A DNA stretch of 7,889 nt from an uncultured Bacilli bacterium (lineage in GTDB: Bacteria; Bacillota_I; Bacilli_A; RF39; UBA660). The stretch is taken from the NCBI GenBank assembly GCA_947588865.1, contig CANPYQ010000056.1, positions 1 to 7,889 on the forward strand, in the 5' to 3' direction. Position numbers and translations under genes: made by a program. Below are positions 1 to 5,699 of this stretch, one piece after another (position 1 is the first letter of the stretch; every line of letters begins with the position of its first letter). Under the pieces are notes generated by a model. It was not told where the DNA came from and ran no database searches. It worked only from the letters and a program-made list of their open reading frames with translations.

Positions 1-2
1 TA

Positions 3-77
3 AAAAAGAGAGGTACAAATTTATTTTTTACTGATATAGATAAACTAAAAGAAAAAATGTTAGAAGAAATAAAATAA
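3..77 (+). CDS. 3' end of an unidentified gene (partial, 24 codons)
   Basis: The frame from position 3 stays open to a TAA at 75-77 and reads KKRGTNLFFTDIDKLKEKML followed by EEIK. The codons look coding (Gly-Thr-Asn, then an amphipathic Lys/Glu-rich helix), and an intergenic stretch with a terminator-like hairpin follows, so this is probably the true C-terminus of a gene lying upstream of the window. Only the tail is visible and I do not recognise the family. The other two + frames hit stops within the first 40 bases. It could be a chance open stretch, because 24 codons is short in AT-rich DNA. Confidence 0.5.
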   Translation, partial: KKRGTNLFFTDIDKLKEKMLEEIK

Positions 78-120
78 TTATAAAAAAGTTATTTTAATCC
101 TAACATTTTATAAATTTAAT

Positions 121-178
121 CTTATTCATCCCAAATGAGATTGTGGCACAAGCCAGTATCAAAGAAGGTATGAATAAG
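121..178. repeat. Nested inverted repeat, possible structured RNA or cruciform
   Basis: The outer arms 121-129 and 170-178 are exact reverse complements (9 bp). The helix extends through CC 131-132 with GG 167-168 after one mismatch. Inside, TGGC (144-147) pairs with GCCA (152-155) around an ACAA tetraloop, flanked by GAT 139-141 with ATC 158-160. The result is a stem, internal loop and hairpin of 58 bases. No T-run follows directly, so it is not a standard terminator. The ten bases 121-130 recur exactly at 987-996, again as the 5' arm of a hairpin. The function is unknown. Confidence 0.4.
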
Positions 179-263
179 TAAAATATGTAATTATAAGAAA
201 ATGACAGGTTATAGAAAGTAATTTTTAAGTAATTACCAAAAGTTAAATTAATATAAAATATTT

Positions 264-304
264 AAGACTAAGATGACTTAATGTTGCAAATCTTAGTCTT
301 TTTT
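264..304 (+). terminator. Rho-independent terminator
   Basis: There is a perfect 11-bp stem, AAGACTAAGAT (264-274) with its reverse complement (290-300), a 15-base loop, and a T-run at 299-304. The loop is long but the stem is fully paired. It would stop transcripts of the partial upstream gene or of any RNA made from 78-263, and it insulates the next promoter. Confidence 0.75.
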
Positions 305-401
305 AGACTTGTACAACTATATTTAGGAAATGTAAAATATAATAATAAATTAGATTTAATATAAAATAAAAAGGAAGAATAATAGTTAAATATAAGAAAA
401 T

Positions 402-430
402 TTGTAAGATTTTAAATTTTATTATATAAT
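402..430 (+). promoter_or_regulatory. Sigma-A-type promoter of the zinc-ribbon gene
   Basis: The -35 box is TTGTAA (402-407) and the -10 box TATAAT (425-430), separated by exactly 17 bases. Transcription would begin near 437. That is downstream of the ATG at 435, so it supports the ATG at 471 as the real start. Confidence 0.65.
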
Positions 431-470
431 AAAAATGATTAGAAAATTATATAAGGAGGAAAGAAAGTAT

Positions 471-854
471 ATGGCTCTAATTAAATGTAAAGAATGTGGA
501 AAAGAAGTTAGTGATAAAGCTGCAACTTGTCCAAATTGTGGATATCCAATATGTGAAAAAAAAGAAGAAAGTAAAGTGATTATTTTTGGACTAAGTCAAA
601 TGGGATTGCTTGGGGGTAAATTAAAAATTTATGCTGATGGAGAATTTATCGGAGAAGTTAAAAAGGGACAAAATTTAGAATTTCCAATTGAAAAAGATTG
701 CACTATTACTGCAAAATGCGGAATAAACCCAAGTAGAGGTAAAATAGATGTTAAAGCAGGGAAAACAACTAAAATTAAATATGAATATAATCGAATTTCT
801 GGTTGTTTTATTCCTTGTATTGTGGATGAAGTTACAAATACAGTTAATTATTAA
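471..854 (+). CDS. Zinc-ribbon protein with C-terminal beta-rich domain, function unknown
   Basis: This is a 127-residue protein with the N-terminus MALIKCKECGKEVSDKAATC. Cys6, Cys9, Cys20 and Cys23 form a CxxC-N10-CxxC zinc ribbon of the type found at the front of many small Firmicute proteins. A short Lys/Glu linker (about 28-34) leads to a domain (about 35-115) with alternating beta-strand patterns such as KLKIYADGEFIGEV, resembling PEGA-like or small beta-sandwich modules. I see no clear membrane segment or signal peptide. The start at 471 is preferred over the in-frame ATG at 435 because the zinc ribbon begins there, AAGGAGGA lies at 453-460 (spacing slightly long, 10 bases), and the predicted transcription start is near 437. 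It is monocistronic, with its own promoter and terminator. No specific function can be given. Confidence 0.8.
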   Translation: MALIKCKECGKEVSDKAATCPNCGYPICEKKEESKVIIFGLSQMGLLGGKLKIYADGEFIGEVKKGQNLEFPIEKDCTITAKCGINPSRGKIDVKAGKTTKIKYEYNRISGCFIPCIVDEVTNTVNY

Positions 855-863
855 AATTATAAT

Positions 864-914
864 GTATAAATTTTGATAAATTTTATACTAATTCCTATGG
901 AACTTATGAAGTTC
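864..914 (+). other. Two tandem hairpins after the zinc-ribbon gene
   Basis: The first hairpin pairs 864-870 with 882-888 and 872-874 with 878-880 around a three-base loop, with one mismatch; it is entirely A/T apart from the outermost pair. The second pairs GAACTT (900-905) with AAGTTC (909-914) around ATG. Neither has a proper T-run. They precede the real terminator at 930-957 and may protect the 3' end of the mRNA. Confidence 0.4.
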
Positions 915-929
915 TGTGTCATTTTTAGT

Positions 930-957
930 GGTTCTATTCTATGATAGAGCCCTTTTT
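930..957 (+). terminator. Rho-independent terminator of the zinc-ribbon gene
   Basis: The 8-bp stem GGTTCTAT (930-937) / ATAGAGCC (944-951) has one G-U pair and a six-base loop. C952 and then five T (953-957) follow. Confidence 0.75.
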
Positions 958-986
958 ACAATGAACTTTCTTGGTTTTATATTAAA

Positions 987-1010
987 CTTATTCATCACGG
1001 ATGTGAATAA
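987..1010. other. Short hairpin sharing an arm with the 121-178 repeat
   Basis: TTATTC (988-993) pairs with GAATAA (1005-1010), and ATC (994-996) pairs with GAT (1000-1002) around an ACG loop, with two bases bulged. No T-run follows. The ten bases 987-996 are identical to 121-130. The surrounding stretch 958-1133 otherwise shows no gene. Confidence 0.3.
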
Positions 1011-1133
1011 TGGATAAATAATATTAGATATTTATTCAAAATAGAATATTTTCATGCGATAATTACTATAAAAAACAAAAGTATTCAAATGGCATGATAA
1101 AAAATTTAAATAACTAGTAGTATTTTTTTGTTG

Positions 1134-1139
1134 TATAAT
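1134..1139 (+). promoter_or_regulatory. Candidate -10 element of the Smr gene
   Basis: A perfect TATAAT ends 15 bases before the ATG at 1155. There is no good -35 at 16-18 bases spacing (TAACTA at 1111-1116 is poor). If used, transcription would start near 1146, at the first base of the GGTGAT ribosome-binding sequence. The same geometry recurs at three other genes in the window. Confidence 0.4.
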
Positions 1140-1154
1140 ATAGTTGGTGATATA

Positions 1155-1421
1155 ATGGAACTTAAAGAAGTGATATTTACAGATAATTTGCCATGTATTG
1201 ATTTACACGGATTTGATAAAGATACTGCTAGGATAAAAGTATTGGAATTTATCAATGATAATATTATTTTAAAAAATGAAATAGTATGCATAGTTCATGG
1301 AATTGGGAATGGTATATTAAAAAATGAGGTACATAATATTTTAAAAAGAAATAAAAATGTATTAGAATATAAATTATTTTATAATAATGTTGGTTGTACT
1401 ATTGTTAAGATTAAATTATAA
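1155..1421 (+). CDS. Stand-alone Smr-domain protein
   Basis: This 88-residue protein consists of a single Smr (small MutS-related) domain. It shows the family's DLHG motif at residues 16-19 (I-D-L-H-G-F) and the second signature HGIGNGILK at 48-56, matching the usual HGxGxGxL(R/K). Smr domains occur at the C-terminus of MutS2 and as short proteins. Characterised members are nucleases acting on branched DNA or on stalled-ribosome mRNAs, but which applies here cannot be read from the sequence. The start is ATG 1155, with GGTGAT at 1146-1151 as SD. A TTG at 1128 in the same frame would add nine residues but lies upstream of the likely transcription start. priA follows after 64 bases with its own -10 element. 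The region between has only a weak hairpin. Confidence 0.82.
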   Translation: MELKEVIFTDNLPCIDLHGFDKDTARIKVLEFINDNIILKNEIVCIVHGIGNGILKNEVHNILKRNKNVLEYKLFYNNVGCTIVKIKL

Positions 1422-1423
1422 AT

Positions 1424-1449
1424 AGTTATCATATTATTACTTTTTTCTT
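1424..1449 (+). terminator. Weak candidate terminator after the Smr gene
   Basis: AGTTAT (1424-1429) can pair with ATTACT (1436-1441) with one mismatch around a six-base loop. A T-run follows (TTTTTTCTTT, 1441-1450). The stem is weak, so read-through into priA is likely. Confidence 0.3.
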
Positions 1450-1460
1450 TAAATTTTTTT

Positions 1461-1469
1461 TGATATAAT
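1461..1469 (+). promoter_or_regulatory. Extended -10 promoter element of priA
   Basis: TGATATAAT is a perfect -10 (1464-1469) with the TG extension one base upstream, which can work without a -35. It ends 16 bases before the priA ATG, so the mRNA would start around 1476, right at the AGGTGG ribosome-binding sequence (1476-1481). Confidence 0.55.
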
Positions 1470-1485
1470 ACAAATAGGTGGTAAA

Positions 1486-3660
1486 ATGAATTTATTATGC
1501 GCAGATGTATTAGTTGAATTAAAAGCAAAGCAAATTGATAAAACATTTACTTATTTAATACCTGATAATTTAAAAGATAAAATTTTGACTGGTAAGAGGG
1601 TATTAGTTCCATTTGGAAAGCAAATGTTAGAGGGATTTGTATTAAAAATACATTATAAAAATGAAATTGATTATAAGTTAAAAAATATAATAAAGGTAAT
1701 AGACGAAAATCCTGTACTTAATGATGAAATGTTAGAACTTGGTAAATATATCAGTTCTAAAACGTTATGTAATTTAATTAGCGCATATCAGACAATGTTA
1801 CCGGCAGCCCTAAAGGCACACAAAAATTTTAATGTAAATAAGAAATATATATCATATATCAAACTGATAGATAAATCATATATACCTAAAAATGAAAAGC
1901 AAAAAAATATCGTAGATAACCTTAAAAAGGGTAAAATACTTAAAAGTGATTTAATTAAAATATCTAAATCAAGTGTACAAACTCTAATAAAAAATAAAAT
2001 AATAGAAGAAATAAGAGAGGAAACTTATAGATTAAACGATGAAACTATTTATCAACATAAAAAAATAAAACTAAATGATGAACAAAAATTAGTAGTAAAT
2101 GAAGTTACTGCTAATTTAAATAAGTTTAATCCATATTTACTTTTTGGAGTAACAGGTAGTGGTAAGACTGAAGTATATATGAATATAATTGATGAAGTAT
2201 TAAAAAGGAATAAAGAGGTTATCGTACTTGTGCCTGAAATTAGTTTAACGCCACAAATGGTTAATGTATTTAGAAGCAGATTTAAAACTAAAATTGCCAT
2301 ATTACATAGTGCATTATCAGATGGTGAAAAATACGACGAATGGAGAAAGATTGAAAAAGGGGAAGTATCAATTGTAATAGGAGCTAGAAGTGCAATATTT
2401 GCTCCATTTACTAATATTGGTTTAATAGTATTAGATGAAGAACATTCAGATACTTATAAACAGGATACAACACCAAGATATGATACAATCGATATAGCAA
2501 TTAAAAGATCTAAAACTCACAATTGTCCAATAATTCTTGGAAGTGCTACTCCATCTATTGAGAGCTATACAAGGGCTAAAATGGGTATATATAAATTATT
2601 AGAATTAAAAAATAGAGTAAATAAATGTATGCCTATAGTAAGACTTATAGACATGAAAGAAGAGATAAAAAAAGGAAATAAAATTTTATCAAAAGAATTA
2701 ATTAACGATATAAATGATAGATTATCTAAGAATGAACAAGTGATTTTACTTCTTAATAGAAGGGGATATTCCACAACTATAACTTGCAAAAATTGTGGTA
2801 ATGTAATTAAATGTCCTAATTGTGATATACCTTTGACATATCACAAAATTGGTAATAAACTAAACTGTCATTATTGCAATTATACAACATTTAAACCTGA
2901 TAAATGTTGTGAATGTGGAAGCGATAATATTACAAGTTTTGGTATGGGTACTGAGAAGCTAGAGGAAATTATAAAAAAAACATTTAATGACGCTAAAACC
3001 ATTAGAATGGATGTAGATACTACTAGAAGAAAAGGTAGCCATAGTAAAATAATAAATGATTTTAAGAATAAAAAATATAATATTTTAATTGGAACCCAGA
3101 TGATTTCAAAAGGACTTGATTTTGATGATGTAACACTAGTAGGGGTAATTAATGGAGATGCTACTTTAAATATACCAGATTTTAGAAGTGGTGAAAGAAC
3201 ATATTCTTTACTAAATCAAGTCGCTGGGCGTGCTGGTAGAGTTAAAACTAATGGTAAGGTTGTTATACAATGTTTTAATACTGATCATTATAGTATAAGA
3301 TGTGCGAGTAAACACGATTATATAGGGTTTTATAATGAGGATATGAATATAAGAAAAAAATTAAAATATCCACCTTATTTTAATCTTTGTTTAATTAAGT
3401 TGGTAGGTACAGATTATAATATTTTAAATAAAGAATCAAATAAAATAAAGGATTATTTATTAAAAAGTACTAATAATGTTATGATACTTGGACCAAGTCC
3501 ATCAATTATACCAAGAATATATAATAAATATTATATGCAAATAATTTTGAAATATAAAAATATATATGAAGTATATCAACATTTAAAATTTATAATAGAT
3601 AAATATAAATCAAGTAATAAAGTGTATATTGATATAGATCTTAACCCAAAAAAAATATAA
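1486..3660 (+). CDS. priA: Primosomal protein N' (replication restart helicase PriA)
   Basis: PriA is a 3'-5' superfamily 2 DNA helicase that recognises abandoned replication forks and helps reload the replicative helicase. The 724-residue length is normal. The N-terminal 3'-DNA-binding domain starts with the typical 'ELKAKQIDKTFTYLIP' pattern. Walker A is GVTGSGKT at 221-228 and Walker B is DEEH at 317-320. Two zinc sites are formed by Cys434/437/443/446 and Cys461/464/474/477, inserted in the helicase core as expected. Helicase motifs V and VI follow (GTQMISKGLDF; QVAGRAGR at 578-585). All signature residues are present, so it should be active. The ATG at 1486 has AGGTGG four bases upstream. 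The common Firmicute neighbours (gmk, coaBC, def, fmt) are absent. No terminator follows, so transcripts may run into the next gene. Confidence 0.97.
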   Translation: MNLLCADVLVELKAKQIDKTFTYLIPDNLKDKILTGKRVLVPFGKQMLEGFVLKIHYKNEIDYKLKNIIKVIDENPVLNDEMLELGKYISSKTLCNLISAYQTMLPAALKAHKNFNVNKKYISYIKLIDKSYIPKNEKQKNIVDNLKKGKILKSDLIKISKSSVQTLIKNKIIEEIREETYRLNDETIYQHKKIKLNDEQKLVVNEVTANLNKFNPYLLFGVTGSGKTEVYMNIIDEVLKRNKEVIVLVPEISLTPQMVNVFRSRFKTKIAILHSALSDGEKYDEWRKIEKGEVSIVIGARSAIFAPFTNIGLIVLDEEHSDTYKQDTTPRYDTIDIAIKRSKTHNCPIILGSATPSIESYTRAKMGIYKLLELKNRVNKCMPIVRLIDMKEEIKKGNKILSKELINDINDRLSKNEQVILLLNRRGYSTTITCKNCGNVIKCPNCDIPLTYHKIGNKLNCHYCNYTTFKPDKCCECGSDNITSFGMGTEKLEEIIKKTFNDAKTIRMDVDTTRRKGSHSKIINDFKNKKYNILIGTQMISKGLDFDDVTLVGVINGDATLNIPDFRSGERTYSLLNQVAGRAGRVKTNGKVVIQCFNTDHYSIRCASKHDYIGFYNEDMNIRKKLKYPPYFNLCLIKLVGTDYNILNKESNKIKDYLLKSTNNVMILGPSPSIIPRIYNKYYMQIILKYKNIYEVYQHLKFIIDKYKSSNKVYIDIDLNPKKI

Positions 3661-3668
3661 TAATAAAT

Positions 3669-3700
3669 TTGACAATCTTTTTATACCATGATAATATAAT
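3669..3700 (+). promoter_or_regulatory. Candidate promoter of the unknown gene at 3718
   Basis: TTGACA (3669-3674) is a perfect -35. TATAAT (3695-3700) is a perfect -10 but 20 bases away. Alternatives at better spacing are TAATAT (3692-3697, 17 bases) and GATAAT (3690-3695, 15 bases). Transcription starting between 3702 and 3707 would put the GAGGCGG ribosome-binding sequence at or near the 5' end. Confidence 0.5.
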
Positions 3701-3717
3701 CACTAGAGGCGGATATT

Positions 3718-4440
3718 GTGGTAAAATATAATTTATGTATTCAAAAAGATGGGGTTTCAAAAAAAATAGATTTGAGTTCTATTATTGGTTTAGAAGATAA
3801 TAAATCATTAAAAGTTATTGATGAATTTACAGCGCAATTTTTTAATGAACTTGAATTAAAAAAATATTTAATAAGAAAAAAATTAATTGAAATTGACGAG
3901 TGGAATTGTGAAATTAATATAACATATAAATATGAGAATGAAAAAAATCTTCCTATAATTTATTCATATGGTAAAAAATATATGAATGAAAAATTTTTAC
4001 AAGAAGAACTTAATAAATTACTGTATGATATTAACTTTTTAAAATTTTTCGTTAATCATTATAAATCAAATTATTTATTTAATTATGAATTGTATAGTAT
4101 TCAAAGCTATATAAATAATGTTGAAAGAAATGGCGGTTATAATTTTTTGTGTGAATCTTTAAATAATGCTATTAACAATATTTTAAAAATTATTATTCGA
4201 GAAAATAATTATAAAAATATTAGGGAATTAGCTTCGCTTATATATAAATATAATTGCCTTATCAAAGTTGACAAAGTATCATTAAAGGATAGTAATTTAA
4301 GTAATGATGGTGATCCAGATTTTCCTTATAATTCAGAAGAAGAATATTTGTATTATAATTATATGGAAAACTTATATAACAGAGCCTATATTTTTGACGA
4401 TAATGATGAAAATACTAATGATTGGCAACTTAAATTATAA
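3718..4440 (+). CDS. Unrecognised 240-residue protein with acidic tail
   Basis: I do not recognise this protein. It begins at GTG 3718 with AGAGGCGG at 3705-3712. It is rich in Asn, Tyr, Lys and Ile, as expected for such AT-rich DNA. I see no signal peptide, no convincing membrane helix, no CxxC pairs and no nucleotide-binding loop. Residues about 1-90 look mixed alpha/beta. Residues about 90-185 look mainly helical with many aromatic residues. Residues about 191-236 are strongly acidic and probably disordered (D-G-D-P-D, S-E-E-E and D-D-N-D-E-N clusters). The frame is open for its full length and the shadow frames lack starts with SD sequences, so it is probably real. It has its own promoter elements, 57 bases after priA, and ends in a strong terminator, so it is likely transcribed alone or as a read-through tail of priA. 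Confidence 0.75.
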   Translation: MVKYNLCIQKDGVSKKIDLSSIIGLEDNKSLKVIDEFTAQFFNELELKKYLIRKKLIEIDEWNCEINITYKYENEKNLPIIYSYGKKYMNEKFLQEELNKLLYDINFLKFFVNHYKSNYLFNYELYSIQSYINNVERNGGYNFLCESLNNAINNILKIIIRENNYKNIRELASLIYKYNCLIKVDKVSLKDSNLSNDGDPDFPYNSEEEYLYYNYMENLYNRAYIFDDNDENTNDWQLKL

Positions 4441-4458
4441 TAAAAATTTAAAAAATTA

Positions 4459-4486
4459 TTGCAAAAGTCATATAATGTGTTATAAT
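4459..4486 (+). promoter_or_regulatory. rpsB-tsf promoter embedded in the upstream terminator
   Basis: TTGCAA (4459-4464) and TATAAT (4481-4486) are separated by 16 bases. Transcription would begin near 4493, giving a leader of about 98 nt before rpsB. The -10 falls in the loop and 3' arm of the terminator hairpin of the preceding gene. A second TATAAT at 4471-4476 lacks a -35. Confidence 0.6.
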
Positions 4487-4505
4487 ATATATGGCTTTTT
4501 ATTTT
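4463..4505 (+). terminator. Rho-independent terminator of the 3718-4440 gene
   Basis: Positions 4463-4474 pair with 4486-4497, a 12-bp stem containing one G-U pair (T4468-G4492), around an 11-base loop. The T-rich tract at 4494-4505 is TTTTTATTTTA in type. The stem begins 23 bases after the stop codon. Confidence 0.7.
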
Positions 4506-4590
4506 ACACATCTGTGGATTTATATGTCTAGTGCCTTATGGTGATGTATAAAGTAGATATAGATGGAAGATATAACGAAAGGGTGATATT
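4493..4590 (+). promoter_or_regulatory. rpsB leader with possible structure
   Basis: If transcription starts near 4493, rpsB has a leader of about 98 nt, unlike the very short ones predicted for its neighbours. TATA (4521-4524) and TCTA (4527-4530) can pair with TAGATATA (4554-4561) with a two-base bulge. Within it CC (4534-4535) and GG (4540-4541) can close a small hairpin. S2 operons are autoregulated through the leader in some bacteria. That this leader does so is only an inference. GGGTGAT (4581-4587) is the SD. Confidence 0.3.
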
Positions 4591-5649
4591 ATGACAGTTG
4601 TGTCAATGAACAATTTATTGGAAGCTGGTGTTCATTTTGGCCATCAAACTAAGAGATGGAATCCAAAAATGAAAGAATACATTTTTACTTCAAGAGATGA
4701 TATATATATTATCGATTTACAAAAAACGGCAAAAATGATTGAAGAAGCATATAACGCATTATTTGAAATTACTAAAAATGGTGGTAAAACAATTTTTGTT
4801 GGAACTAGAAAACAGGCTCAAGAAGCAACTAAGGAAGAAGCAATTAAAAGTGAGTCTTATTATGTTACTGAAAGATGGTTAGGTGGAACACTTACAAACT
4901 TTAGGACTATTAGAAATAGAGTTAAAAGACTTGAACAAATTGAGCAAATGGAAGCAGATGGAACTTTTGACTTACTACCTAAAAAAGAAGTTATCGGTTT
5001 AAAGAAAGAGTATACTAAATTAGATAAACTATTATGTGGTATACGTTCAATGGATAAACTTCCACAAGCAATGTTTATTGTTGATCCATCAAAAGAAGAG
5101 ATTGCAATCCGTGAAGCAAGAAAATTAAATATTCCAGTGTTTGGTATTGTAGATACTAATTGCGATCCAGATATGGTAGACTATGTTATACCTGCAAATG
5201 ATGATGCAATACGTGCTGTAAAACTTATTATTGGAGTTATTAACAACGCAATAATTGAAGCTAATGGTGGTAAAATTACTGATTATGTAAGTGGAAAAAC
5301 TGATGAAAATGGCACAGACATTATGAAGAGAGCTGTTGAATCAGTTAAACGCAAAGAAGATAGAAGAGTAATAGAAAAACCATTTGACAGAAAGAAAAAA
5401 CAATTTGATAAGAAAAAATCATCAAAAAGTTTAGATAGTGAAGTAAAAGTAGAAGAAGCTAAAAAGCAATTTGTAGCTACAGAAGTAAGTGCTCCTAAAA
5501 AAGATAATACTGTTAAAGAAAAAGCCACAGTTAAAGAAGAAGATTTAACTGTAAAAACAGTTGCAGAGTTAAGAGAGCTTGCTAAAGCTAAAGAAATTAA
5601 AGGTTATTCTACAATGAAAAAAGCTGAATTATTAGAAGCTTTAAAATAA
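4591..5649 (+). CDS. rpsB: 30S ribosomal protein S2 with C-terminal Rho_N-like extension
   Basis: S2 joins late in 30S assembly, near S1 and the mRNA exit region. The N-terminus is the standard form, with EAGVHFGHQTKRWNPKM at residues 11-27 and ERWLGGTLTNF at 94-104. The S2 core ends around residue 230. Most S2 proteins stop at about 230-260, whereas this one has 352 residues. Residues about 231-318 are a charged Lys/Glu linker, probably disordered (runs such as DRKKKQFDKKK). The last 34 residues (about 319-352) contain TVAELRELAKAKEIKGYS, the pattern of the Rho_N/SAP-like helical nucleic-acid-binding module. The reading frame is continuous, with no sign of frameshift. Start ATG 4591 has GGGTGAT at 4581-4587. 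tsf follows after 50 bases, the classic S2-EF-Ts pairing. Confidence 0.97.
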   Translation: MTVVSMNNLLEAGVHFGHQTKRWNPKMKEYIFTSRDDIYIIDLQKTAKMIEEAYNALFEITKNGGKTIFVGTRKQAQEATKEEAIKSESYYVTERWLGGTLTNFRTIRNRVKRLEQIEQMEADGTFDLLPKKEVIGLKKEYTKLDKLLCGIRSMDKLPQAMFIVDPSKEEIAIREARKLNIPVFGIVDTNCDPDMVDYVIPANDDAIRAVKLIIGVINNAIIEANGGKITDYVSGKTDENGTDIMKRAVESVKRKEDRRVIEKPFDRKKKQFDKKKSSKSLDSEVKVEEAKKQFVATEVSAPKKDNTVKEKATVKEEDLTVKTVAELRELAKAKEIKGYSTMKKAELLEALK

Positions 5650-5655
5650 AAAACT

Positions 5656-5679
5656 AAGATGATTAATAATCATCTTTTT
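5656..5679 (+). terminator. Terminator or attenuator between rpsB and tsf
   Basis: A perfect 9-bp stem, AAGATGATT (5656-5664) / AATCATCTT (5668-5676), has an AAT loop and five T (5675-5679). It starts six bases after the rpsB stop. It probably terminates some transcripts, lowering tsf relative to rpsB. I see no promoter between it and tsf. Confidence 0.65.
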
Positions 5680-5699
5680 ATATTAAAAGGAGGATATTT

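Larger units (their letters stand above)
78..401. other. Intergenic region without a credible gene
   Basis: This stretch between the partial gene and the zinc-ribbon gene has no open frame with start, SD and coding character. It holds a nested inverted repeat (121-178) and an intrinsic terminator (264-304), annotated separately. A weaker promoter-like pair, TTGTAC (309-314) and TAAAAT (333-338) with an 18-base spacer, lies after the terminator. The rest is AT-rich DNA in which I see nothing. The terminator is about 190 bases past the partial gene's stop, so either that mRNA has a long 3' UTR or an unannotated short RNA ends there. Confidence 0.5.

Noticed and set aside
435..470. Upstream ATG at 435 extending the zinc-ribbon protein by 12 residues
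   Set aside because: It lies before the predicted transcription start (about 437), has no SD of its own, and would place the AAGGAGGA element inside the coding region. The zinc ribbon starts naturally at 471.
1052..1097. Inverted repeat TCATGC ... GCATGA upstream of the Smr gene
   Set aside because: Six base pairs separated by 34 bases is expected by chance, and there is no link to a promoter.
1106..1291. Minus-strand open frame over the Smr gene
   Set aside because: It is a shadow of the Smr gene, which has clear family motifs on the + strand. The antisense frame has no domain or SD.
4304..4531. Open frame overlapping the end of the unknown gene and its terminator
   Set aside because: It runs through a strong terminator and promoter, is almost all Ile/Met/Tyr, and overlaps the better-supported frame.
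5280..5649. Frameshift or gene fusion artefact as the source of the long S2 tail
   Set aside because: The frame is continuous, the tail codons have the same usage as the core, and the extension ends in a coherent helical module followed by a terminator.
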